The notes beneath the pieces were generated by a model that was not told the origin of the DNA, ran no database searches, and saw nothing but the letters and a program-made list of their open reading frames with translations. From contig JOHN01000071.1 of the NCBI GenBank assembly GCA_000719695.1, positions 1-35,004 of the forward strand: a stretch of DNA of 35,004 nt. Reading direction: 5' to 3'. This document shows, one piece after another, positions 23,113 through 29,872 of this stretch (its first letter is position 1; every line of letters begins with the position of its first letter). A program made the translations under genes and the position numbers. This DNA comes from Streptomyces sp. NRRL F-6131. Lineage in GTDB: Bacteria > Actinomycetota > Actinomycetes > Streptomycetales > Streptomycetaceae.

Positions 23113-23225
23113 GCAGGTTGATCCGTAGGTAGCCGGGGTGGCCCGGCGTCGAAGACGAACAGCCGCCCGTCCGGTTTGCCGCCGGGCCGTTCCACGGCCT
23201 CGTGCAGGTCGAGCAGGTGGAACAA
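23057..23225 (-). pseudogene. Possible frameshifted small-gene remnant
   Basis: On the minus strand a protein-like segment FHLLDLHEAVERPGGKPDGR, LFVFDAG runs from 23225 and continues after a frame change near 23146 as HPGYLRINLLNEPALEDLTE, LSRRRSA to a stop at 23057. It overlaps the 3' end of the serine hydrolase gene in antisense. The residues look more like real protein than the usual GC shadow, but the family was not recognised and there is no start site. The surrounding 23113-23374 holds nothing else clear apart from GC-rich repeats. Confidence 0.25.
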
Positions 23226-23374
23226 CGACGTGGTCGTCCGTCACTCCTCGGACGGCGGGCCACACTTGTCGGACGGGCGTCAAGTCTGTTCCGCGGCCCG
23301 GCCCGCGCCGGCCCGCACACAGGCCCGGCCCGGCACAAGCCCGGCCGGTGCGCGAGGTGGGCGGCGCGGGGGCG

Positions 23375-23464
23375 GACGACTGACAGCTGACAGAATCTGA
23401 TATCTGATATCTGATATCTGTCAGCTGTTATCTGTCATCTGAAATCTGTCAGTTGTCAGTCGTC
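23375..23464. repeat. Heptanucleotide repeat array forming a 20-bp palindrome
   Basis: From 23381 to 23464 the DNA reads as twelve consecutive 7-mers: TGACAGC, TGACAGA, ATCTGAT x3, ATCTGTC, AGCTGTT, ATCTGTC, ATCTGAA, ATCTGTC, AGTTGTC, AGTCGTC. The flanks fold back: 23375-23394 pairs with 23445-23464 at 20 positions (one G-T), with a 50-nt loop of the ATCTGAT-type units. It is strikingly AT-rich for this genome. It starts 20 nt past the stop of the minus-strand monooxygenase and could terminate it. It may be a hotspot for slippage. Confidence 0.8.
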
Positions 23465-23484
23465 AGCCGCCGCCCGTCCGCCCG

Positions 23485-24618
23485 TCAGTACGGCTTGACC
23501 AGGACGTGCGCCGCACCCGGGATGCCGACCTTCAGCAGCTCGTCCTCCTCCGGGGTGGTCGGCGTCCCGGTCTCCTGCTTGAGGATCGCCCGGGACAGCG
23601 CCTGCACCCACATGGCGCGCGGCCGGCGGCGCTCCTCCCACGCGGCGAGCGCGTCGGGCACCGTCTCCGCCGCGTCCAGGCTCTGCGCGAGGACCAGCGC
23701 GTCCTCGACGGCCATCGCCGCGCCCTGCGCCAGGTGCGGGGTGGAGGCGTGCGCGGCGTCGCCCGCCAGCACCACCCGGCCGACGTGCCACGGCTCCTCG
23801 ACGGTGACCTGCGAGATCCGCGAGTACACCACCGCCGCCGGGTCGGTCACCTGCGCCAGCGCCTCGGCGATCGGCCCGCCGAAGCCGGCCAGGCGCTCGC
23901 GCAGCTGCTCGTGGGCACGCTCCCGGTCCGGCCGGAAGTCCTCGGCCTCGGCGAACACCGAGCCCAGGTACATGAGGTCCGCGCTGATCGGGGTGAGCAG
24001 CGCCTTGGCCTTCAGGTTGCCGGTGGACATCACCACGCCCTGCACCTCGGGCGAACGGGGCAGGGTGACACGCCAGTTGGCGAAGCCGGTGTACTCCGGC
24101 GCGTACTTCTCGCCGTAGAGCCGCTTGCGCAGCGGGGAGCCGATGCCGTCGAAGCCGACGACCAGGTCGTAGCGGGCGCTGCTACCGTCGCTCAGGGTCA
24201 CCGCCACCTCCTCGCCCTCGTCGGCCAGTTCGGTGACGGTGGTGCCGAAGCGCAGGGTCGCCCCGGCGGCGGTGGCGGCCTCGCCGAGCACCTGGGCCAG
24301 CGCGGGCCGGGGGATGCCGTTGCTGGACGGCGCGTCGTCCATCCGGGGCTGCGGGATCTTGGCGAGGATGCCGCCCGCCGGGTCGCAGATGGTGAGCACC
24401 TCCCACGCGAAGCCGGCCGTCAGGCACTGCTCCAGGACGCCGATCTCACGCATCACGTGCAGCGCGTTGGACGGCTGGATGATGCCGACGCCGAGTGCCT
24501 CCAGGGCGTCGCGCAGTTCGACGACGTCGACCCGGTGGCCGCGGCGGGCGAGGGCGGTGGCCGCGGTCAGGCCGCCTATGCCGCCGCCGTGGACGAGGAC
24601 GCGCAGGGGTGGGGTCAT
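23485..24618 (-). CDS. FAD-dependent monooxygenase (PHBH-type)
   Basis: Encodes 377 residues from ATG 24618, with GGAG about 10 nt upstream. The FAD-binding GxGxxG lies at the start (VLVHGGGIGGLTAATALARR). The DG motif is in VVGFDGIGSPLRKRLYG, and the second FAD motif GD is in VLAGDAAHASTPHLAQGAAM followed by AVEDALVLAQSL. Single-component aromatic hydroxylases of this type use NAD(P)H and O2 to hydroxylate or epoxidise small substrates; the one here is unknown. It lies 67 nt after cvnD in the same direction, so it may be transcribed with the conservon, where cytochrome P450 genes occur in some S. coelicolor conservons. The heptamer palindrome follows its stop. Confidence 0.88.
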   Translation of the reverse strand: MTPPLRVLVHGGGIGGLTAATALARRGHRVDVVELRDALEALGVGIIQPSNALHVMREIGVLEQCLTAGFAWEVLTICDPAGGILAKIPQPRMDDAPSSNGIPRPALAQVLGEAATAAGATLRFGTTVTELADEGEEVAVTLSDGSSARYDLVVGFDGIGSPLRKRLYGEKYAPEYTGFANWRVTLPRSPEVQGVVMSTGNLKAKALLTPISADLMYLGSVFAEAEDFRPDRERAHEQLRERLAGFGGPIAEALAQVTDPAAVVYSRISQVTVEEPWHVGRVVLAGDAAHASTPHLAQGAAMAVEDALVLAQSLDAAETVPDALAAWEERRRPRAMWVQALSRAILKQETGTPTTPEEDELLKVGIPGAAHVLVKPY

Positions 24619-24685
24619 TGCGGGAGTGCTCCAAGCGGTGGTGGGAGAGGGTGGGGAAGGGAGGGGACGGGCGCGTGGGGGCGCC

Positions 24686-25294
24686 TCAGTGGACCGGCGC
24701 GCCGGCCGACAGTTCCATCAGGTGGTCGACGAGCGCGAGCAGCAGGTCCCGCCCGAACGCCCGCACCCGGACGTCGCCGATCAGCATCGGCACTTGCGGG
24801 TCGAGGTCCAGGGCGGCCCGGACCTCCTCCGCCGTGCGGGTGTTGTGGCCGTGGAAGCAGTTGATCGCCACCACGAACGGGATGCCCCGGCTCTCGAAGA
24901 AGTCGATCGAGGCGAAGCTGGTGTCCAGCCGGCGGGTGTCGGCGATCACGATGCCGCCGAGCGCGCCGTTCACCAGGTCGTTCCACATGAACCAGAAGCG
25001 TTCCTGGCCGGGCGTGCCGAACAGGTAGACCACCAGCTCCGGGCTGACGGTGATCCGCCCGAAGTCCAGGGCGACGGTGGTGGTCTCCTTGTTGTCCACC
25101 CCGGCCAGGTCGTCCACGCCTTCGCTGGCCCGGGTCAGGTACTCCTCGGTGCGCAGCGGGGCGACCTCGCTCACCGCGCCGACCAGGGTGGTCTTGCCGA
25201 CCCCGAAGCCGCCGGCGATGAGGATCTTCACGGCCGCGGGGACGGCGGCGGAGGAGGAGACGGGGGAGGAGGGGAGAGGTGCGGATGGTGCCAT
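24686..25294 (-). CDS. cvnD: CvnD-type small GTP-binding protein
   Basis: Encodes 202 residues from ATG 25294, with GGAGG 9 nt upstream. A disordered Ser/Ala/Pro tail of about 20 residues precedes KILIAGGFGVGKTTLVGAVS, which carries the P-loop GxxxxGKT. The following blocks are ETTTVALDFGRI (switch I), VYLFGTPGQERFWFMWNDL (switch II, with the G-Q pair) and VVAINCFHG in place of NKxD. These are typical of the conservon GTPases (DUF/ATP-GTP-binding proteins of actinomycetes). It lies 3 nt after cvnC and is the last of the four conserved genes. Its role is signalling at the membrane with CvnA-C. Confidence 0.92.
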   Translation of the reverse strand: MAPSAPLPSSPVSSSAAVPAAVKILIAGGFGVGKTTLVGAVSEVAPLRTEEYLTRASEGVDDLAGVDNKETTTVALDFGRITVSPELVVYLFGTPGQERFWFMWNDLVNGALGGIVIADTRRLDTSFASIDFFESRGIPFVVAINCFHGHNTRTAEEVRAALDLDPQVPMLIGDVRVRAFGRDLLLALVDHLMELSAGAPVH

Positions 25295-25297
25295 GGT

Positions 25298-25729
25298 TCA
25301 GAGCCTCCGGAGTCCTTCGCGTACGGCCGTCAGCAGCCCGAGGTCCAGGCCGCCGTCCCCGGCGGCCCGGGCCACCGAGATCGGGGCCCGGGCCAACAGC
25401 AGTCCCTGGGCGATGAGGTCGCCCAGGAGGATCTTGGTGACCGACACCGGCAGGTCGAGTCCGGCGGCCACCTCGGCGACGGCGGCGGGCCGCCGGCACC
25501 GTTCGAGGATCAGCCGGTGCTCGGGCTGGAGCCCGCGCGGACCGGACGACCGGGTGGCCAGCACCTGGTCCGCGCGTTCCTCCACCGTGGTCATCAGGGT
25601 GATCAGGGTGAGGTCGTCGCGTTCCGGCGCCGTCCGGCCGCGGGTGATGGTGTAGGGGCGCACCATCGTGCCCGCGCCGTAGTCGTCGTCCTCGTCCTCG
25701 TCGGGCAGCTCGCTCCAGTGCGGCCTCAC
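25298..25729 (-). CDS. cvnC: CvnC-type DUF742 protein
   Basis: Encodes 143 residues from GTG 25729, 7 nt after the cvnB stop. It begins with an acidic tail (MRPHWSELPDEDEDDDYG), then VRPYTITRGRT and TLITLMTTVEERA, and a winged-helix-like DUF742 core: LQPEHRLILERCRRPAAVAE, VAAGLDLPVSVTKILLGDLI, ending DLGLLTAVREGLRRL. DUF742 proteins are the second or third component of conservons and are thought to act in a membrane complex with the GTPase and roadblock subunits. The gene order B-C-D is as usual. Confidence 0.92.
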   Translation of the reverse strand: MRPHWSELPDEDEDDDYGAGTMVRPYTITRGRTAPERDDLTLITLMTTVEERADQVLATRSSGPRGLQPEHRLILERCRRPAAVAEVAAGLDLPVSVTKILLGDLIAQGLLLARAPISVARAAGDGGLDLGLLTAVREGLRRL

Positions 25730-25736
25730 CGGGGAT

Positions 25737-26168
25737 TCACCCCCGGTTCCTGGCGGCGAAGGCGTCGAACTCGCTGCGGACCGGCGTGCTGAGCTTCTGG
25801 CCGACCTGCTGGACGAGCTGGTGCATGGCGACCGACATCACCTCGGCGTCCACCTCCTGGTCGGCGACCACGGCCAGGTGGGTGCCCTGGGCGGCGGCGA
25901 TGACGAACAGCCAGACCTCGGCCAGCTCGACGATCACCTGGTGGACCGGGCCGCCGTCGAAGAGCTGGCCGATGCCCCGGGCGAGGCTCTGCTGGCCGGT
26001 GGCGACGGCGGCCAGCCGTTCGGCGTCGGCGCGCTCGATGGTGCGGGAGTGGCTGACCACGAGGCCGTCGTCGGAGAGCAGCACGGCGCTTCTCGTCCCG
26101 GGGACCGTGTCGACGAGTCCGTCCAGCAGCCAGTCGAGGTCCTGGTGGGTGGCGATGGTGCGGTTCAT
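25737..26168 (-). CDS. cvnB: CvnB-type roadblock/LC7 protein
   Basis: Encodes 143 residues from ATG 26168, overlapping the cvnA stop by 4 nt (ATGA), so the two are translationally coupled. Roadblock/LC7 blocks are LDWLLDGLVDTVPGTRSAVL, LSDDGLVVSHS, LAAVATGQQSLARGIGQLF, VIVELAEVWLFVIAAAQGTH and LAVVADQEVDAEVMSVAMHQ. Roadblock proteins regulate small GTPases. In conservons CvnB is believed to act with CvnD and to interact with the CvnA kinase. Its length is normal for the family. Confidence 0.93.
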   Translation of the reverse strand: MNRTIATHQDLDWLLDGLVDTVPGTRSAVLLSDDGLVVSHSRTIERADAERLAAVATGQQSLARGIGQLFDGGPVHQVIVELAEVWLFVIAAAQGTHLAVVADQEVDAEVMSVAMHQLVQQVGQKLSTPVRSEFDAFAARNRG

Positions 26169-29100
26169 GACTGCTCTTCCGTCCTCGTGTTTCGGGGGTC
26201 CGCGGCCGGGAGGGCCCAGGGGGAGGGACCCGGCGCGGGGGTCGGGGTTCCGGCGGCGGCCGTGGGGGAGGCCGGACCGGACGGGGGGATGGTGCCGGTG
26301 CGGCCCGGCGGCAGGGCGCGGGCGGCGGGGCCGTCGCCCGCGGCCGGGTCCGCGGCGGTGAGGCCGCGGGCGGCCCGGGACTGGCGCTGGAAGGCGCCGA
26401 CCGTGGCGCCCGAGCGGCGCGGCGGCCGCTGGAAGGGGCCTGCCGCGGTGGTCGGGGCGTCGGCCGTCCCGGATCCGCCGCTGCCGGCGCCGGTCCCGGT
26501 GTACGGGGTGCGGGGCGGTGGCGGGATGCGCAGTTCGGCGGCCAGGCTGGCCTGCCGGACCCGCTGCGGCAGCGGCGGCTGGGAACCGGCCACCGGGCCG
26601 GCCGACGGCCCGGCCGGTGCGTCGGCGGTGGCGCCGGGGCCGGTGGCGGACAGGGCGGCGCCGGCGGGTCCGGGGACGGGGTGCCCGGACCGCTCGTCGC
26701 GCTGTCGGCGTTCGGCCAGCCGGTAGTGGTCGGCGGGCCGGTACTGCTCGTCGGCGTACGGGGCCTCGGCGGGCATCACCGTCGCGTAGGCGATGTCCGG
26801 GTAGGCGGGCTCGTCGTAGCCGGAGCCGGAGCCGGACGCGGGGGCGGACGGACCGGGCTGTCGCGGCGAGCCGTACGGCGCCCCGTCGTGCGGCGGGCGC
26901 CCGGTGGCGGGCGAGCCGTGCTCGACCGGCTGGCCGGGCTCGGCGACCGGGTGCAGGTAGCCGTCCACCTCGACGTGCGGGAAGCCGCCGTCGCGCTCGG
27001 CGAGGCCGTTCCCCTCGGGGAAGCGGTCGAGGTCCCGGAAGCTCTCGCGGCCCGGGGCGCCGAGGAGCTCGTCGTCCGAGGGCGGCACGTACTCGACGTA
27101 CGCGAACGCCTGGGCCGGTGAAGCGGTGGGAGCGGCAGCGGGCGCCGCGCCGGGGGCGGTACCCGGGGTGAACCAGTCGCCGCCGGCCTGGTCGGGCTCC
27201 GCAACGGGCGCCGCGTGGGCCGCGCGCTCCTCCTCCTCGTCCACCGCGACGAGCGCCGAGGGCGCCCCCGACGACGCCGGATCCTTCGCCGAGGCCGGCA
27301 CCGAAGGCATCGTGGGCGTCGAAGGCATCGACTGCATCGACGGTGCCGACGGCGACGGCATCTCGGTCACCGAGGCGAGCGGCGCGGGCGCGCCGGTCCG
27401 CTCCGGCCGCTGCCGCCGGGCGAGCGGGATCGGCGTGACGGCCGCGCCGTCCGGCAGACCCGTGTCGCCGTCCAGGATGTACTCGCCGGGCACGAGCACG
27501 ACCACCCTGGTCCCGCCGAAGGCCGACGGCCGGAACTCGATCTGCAGCCCGATCGCCGACGCCAGCCGGGCCACCACGTGGAAGCCGAGGCGGATGTCGT
27601 CGCCGCGCGCCAGCATGTCCGTGCGGGGCGGTTCGTCCGCCAGCGCGCCGGCCATCAGGGCGTTGGCGGCGTCGTACTGCTCCGGGTCCATGCCCAGGCC
27701 GCGGTCCTCGATCTCGACGGCGAGCCCGCGCCCGACGACGGCCGCCCGGACGTCGACCGGGGTCGGCGGCTTGGAGAAGCTCGCCGCGTTCTCCATCAGC
27801 TCGGCGACCACGTGGGCGATCGGGCCGACCGCCCGCTCGGAGAGCCACGGGTGGCCCTCGACCTCCAGCACGATCCGGCGGTACTCCTGCACCTCGCCCT
27901 GCGCGGCGCGCAGCACGTCCAGCACCGGCACCGGCTTGCGCCACTTCCGCTGCGGCTGGCCGCCGGCCATGATGACCAGGTTCTCCTCGTAGCGGCGCAG
28001 GCGGGCGGTCAGGTGGTCGAGGTCGAACAGGCCCTCCAGCACCTCCGGGTCCTCGTGCCGCCGCTCCAGGGCGTCCAGCTTGCGCAGCTGCTGGCCGATC
28101 AGCAGCTGGGTGCGGCGGGCGATCCGCTGGAGCAGCCGCTCGAAGCCGCGGTGCTGGTCGGCCTGCCGGACGGCGGCCTCCAGGGCGGAGGTGCGGGCCA
28201 GGTTCATGGCCTGGCCGAGCTGTGCCAGCTCGTCGCCGCCGCGGGCGTGCGACCCGGCGGTGATCGCCCGGCTCTCCGCCTCGACGTCCACCTGCTCGCC
28301 GCGGGCCAGCCGTTCGACGACCTCGGGCAGGGTGTGCTCCAGCTCCTGGGCCTGGCCGTGCAGGTCGTTGATCCGGCGGCGCAGCGAGCGGGTCAGCCGC
28401 CAGCTGGCGAGGACCACCACGATCACCGCGAGCAGACCGATCACCGAGGTCAGCGCGACCCGGGTGAGCAGCGCGAGGATCGACCCCTTGCCGACCTCGA
28501 CCACACCGTCGGTGCGGGTCTCGATGGCCTTCACCAGCAGCGGGTTGACCTGGTCGACGGCCTGCCGCCACTGGTCCTGGAGCTGCGGGAGCCGCACGGT
28601 TCCGGTGGCGTCGGCGGCGGCCGGGCGGGTGAGGGCCTGCTCGACGGCGGCCTTGGCCTGCCAGGCGGGGCCGCTCATCAGGTCCGACCAGGCGGCCCGC
28701 TCCTCGGTCGGCACGTACGGGACGACCTGCACGGTGAACAGGTGCTCCTGGGCGCCGATCGCCTGCTGCACGAGCTGGTAGTCGGAGGCGTTGAGCTTGC
28801 CGGACGGCCAGCCGCGGGCCAGGATCGCGTCCTCGCGGGCCAGCATCTCCTTGGCCCAGAAGGAGTTCACCAGGGTCTTGGAGATCCAGGTGACCTCGCC
28901 GGTGTCGACGTGGCTGAGCGCGGTGAACAGCCGCAGGTCGACGGCGATCAGGTCGGTGTAGTACGCGTAGACGCCCTGCTGGTCGGCGCTGCCCTTGTCG
29001 ACGGCGGCCCGCTGGTCGCCCAGCTTCTCCATCGCGCGCCGGGCCTCGGCGACGGCCGTGCGGACCTCGGCAGGCGCGTTGTCGGCGGTCTCGCCGGACA

Positions 29101-29446
29101 GGGTCTGGAACTTCTGCACCGCCTCGTCGGTGAGCTGGCGCTGGCGCTTCAGCTGGTCGGTGACGCTGCCGGGCCGGGCGAGCGCCTCGGCGCTGAGCCG
29201 CCGCTCCTCCTGGAGGTTGTAGTAGACGATGTTGGACGGTTGTCCCGCCTTCTGGGCCAGCAGGCCCTGCGCCGCCAGGCGCTGGAAGTCGAAGAAGGTC
29301 ACACCGCTGGTGACCGCCCAGAGAGCGGCCAGGGCGATGCTGGGGACGAGGGCGAGGACGAGCAGTGCCGTCCGCAGCGACAGGCGCGGTCGACGCCTGC
29401 GGGGGGCCTTCGGCGTCGGGGGCCGCCGATTCGCACGCGCGCGCAG
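26165..29446 (-). CDS. cvnA: CvnA-type nitrate-sensor-like histidine kinase, CTG start
   Basis: Encodes 1093 residues if translation starts at CTG 29446. No ATG, GTG or TTG lies between the upstream stop and residue 49, while AAGGAG (rc of 29453-29458) sits exactly 6 nt before this CTG. Starting there restores an Arg-rich cytoplasmic tail and the first membrane helix (LSLRTALLVLALVPSIALAA). A NIT-like extracellular domain follows (NIVYYNLQEERRLSAEAL). Then come the second helix (VIGLLAVIVVVLASWRLTRS), HAMP, and a histidine-kinase ATPase domain with VAELMENAASFSKP, EDRGLGMD and RLGFHVVARLASAIGL. About 450 C-terminal residues are Pro/Ala-rich and probably disordered. It heads the conservon operon. 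Confidence 0.9.
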   Translation of the reverse strand: MRARANRRPPTPKAPRRRRPRLSLRTALLVLALVPSIALAALWAVTSGVTFFDFQRLAAQGLLAQKAGQPSNIVYYNLQEERRLSAEALARPGSVTDQLKRQRQLTDEAVQKFQTLSGETADNAPAEVRTAVAEARRAMEKLGDQRAAVDKGSADQQGVYAYYTDLIAVDLRLFTALSHVDTGEVTWISKTLVNSFWAKEMLAREDAILARGWPSGKLNASDYQLVQQAIGAQEHLFTVQVVPYVPTEERAAWSDLMSGPAWQAKAAVEQALTRPAAADATGTVRLPQLQDQWRQAVDQVNPLLVKAIETRTDGVVEVGKGSILALLTRVALTSVIGLLAVIVVVLASWRLTRSLRRRINDLHGQAQELEHTLPEVVERLARGEQVDVEAESRAITAGSHARGGDELAQLGQAMNLARTSALEAAVRQADQHRGFERLLQRIARRTQLLIGQQLRKLDALERRHEDPEVLEGLFDLDHLTARLRRYEENLVIMAGGQPQRKWRKPVPVLDVLRAAQGEVQEYRRIVLEVEGHPWLSERAVGPIAHVVAELMENAASFSKPPTPVDVRAAVVGRGLAVEIEDRGLGMDPEQYDAANALMAGALADEPPRTDMLARGDDIRLGFHVVARLASAIGLQIEFRPSAFGGTRVVVLVPGEYILDGDTGLPDGAAVTPIPLARRQRPERTGAPAPLASVTEMPSPSAPSMQSMPSTPTMPSVPASAKDPASSGAPSALVAVDEEEERAAHAAPVAEPDQAGGDWFTPGTAPGAAPAAAPTASPAQAFAYVEYVPPSDDELLGAPGRESFRDLDRFPEGNGLAERDGGFPHVEVDGYLHPVAEPGQPVEHGSPATGRPPHDGAPYGSPRQPGPSAPASGSGSGYDEPAYPDIAYATVMPAEAPYADEQYRPADHYRLAERRQRDERSGHPVPGPAGAALSATGPGATADAPAGPSAGPVAGSQPPLPQRVRQASLAAELRIPPPPRTPYTGTGAGSGGSGTADAPTTAAGPFQRPPRRSGATVGAFQRQSRAARGLTAADPAAGDGPAARALPPGRTGTIPPSGPASPTAAAGTPTPAPGPSPWALPAADPRNTRTEEQS

Positions 29447-29708
29447 AGCTGACTCCTTGGGGCTGGCGGTCGGCCTGCGAGGGTCGGACCGTCCGGGGCA
29501 CGGGCTTTATGACGAGGCGATACTAGTCATACGGTGTGTTAGGAGTGAAAGCCCGTTCGATCTTCGGACAGTGCACACACAAGTCCTTAACATCGCGGTA
29601 GTGCGTGGTTCACGACCGCCCCGGGCTGGTCGGAGGCGGTCCGGCGAGCGTGCCCGGCCCACCGGGCGGCCCCGGCCCCGGTGACAAGTTCCGCCCAATG
29701 GAACGGGG
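29447..29708. promoter_or_regulatory. Upstream region of the cvn operon
   Basis: This intergenic stretch is unusually AT-rich around 29511-29600. On the minus strand TATGACTAGTAT (rc of 29520-29531) includes -10-like hexamers about 75 nt before the CTG start of cvnA, but no convincing -35 could be placed. Nothing else was recognised. Confidence 0.3.
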
Positions 29709-29738
29709 TTGTCCCGGCCGACGGTTCACGGCTACGGT
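29709..29738 (+). promoter_or_regulatory. Candidate promoter of the leu leader transcript
   Basis: TTGTCC (29709-29714), an 18-nt spacer and TACGGT (29733-29738) lie 10 nt before the leader ATG at 29749. This spacing suggests a very short or absent 5' leader, so the leader peptide may be translated leaderlessly. Confidence 0.45.
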
Positions 29739-29748
29739 ACCCGGCATC

Positions 29749-29793
29749 ATGCAGTCGTGGAGCCTTCTTCTCGGTGGCCGCAGCGGGGTCTGA
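29749..29793 (+). CDS. Leucine attenuator leader peptide
   Basis: A 14-residue [17 protein letters not shown], from ATG 29749 to TGA 29791-29793, with three consecutive Leu codons (CTT CTT CTC) in the middle. Leu-rich leaders of this kind precede leu and ilv genes in streptomycetes. When leucyl-tRNA is scarce the ribosome stalls on the Leu run and the downstream hairpin is altered. CTT is a rare Leu codon in GC-rich genomes, which should sharpen stalling. There is no Shine-Dalgarno sequence, matching leaderless initiation from the promoter just upstream. Confidence 0.8.
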   Translation: MQSWSLLLGGRSGV

Positions 29794-29814
29794 CAGACCG
29801 GCACCCCGCTGCGG
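29778..29814 (+). terminator. leuA attenuator hairpin
   Basis: CCGCAGCGGGG (29778-29788) and CCCCGCTGCGG (29804-29814) form a perfect 11-bp stem with a 15-nt loop; inside it GTCTG-A-CAGAC (29788-29798) can form a smaller competing hairpin. The left arm lies within the last leader codons, so ribosome position decides whether it forms. No U-run follows. Confidence 0.7.
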
Positions 29815-29872
29815 GTCGCCGTGCTGCCGGTCGTCGTCCCTCGGCACCGACCCAGGAAGGACCTCGCCGACC

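Noticed and set aside
23381..23464. Regular short repeats resembling a CRISPR array
   Set aside because: The units are 7 nt with no spacers, and no cas genes are present; this is a tandem repeat/palindrome.
25737..29501. Very long open frame overlapping cvnA and cvnB in another register
   Set aside because: The upstream part is Arg/Pro/Gly-rich nonsense typical of GC-biased shadow frames; only its end is the real cvnB.
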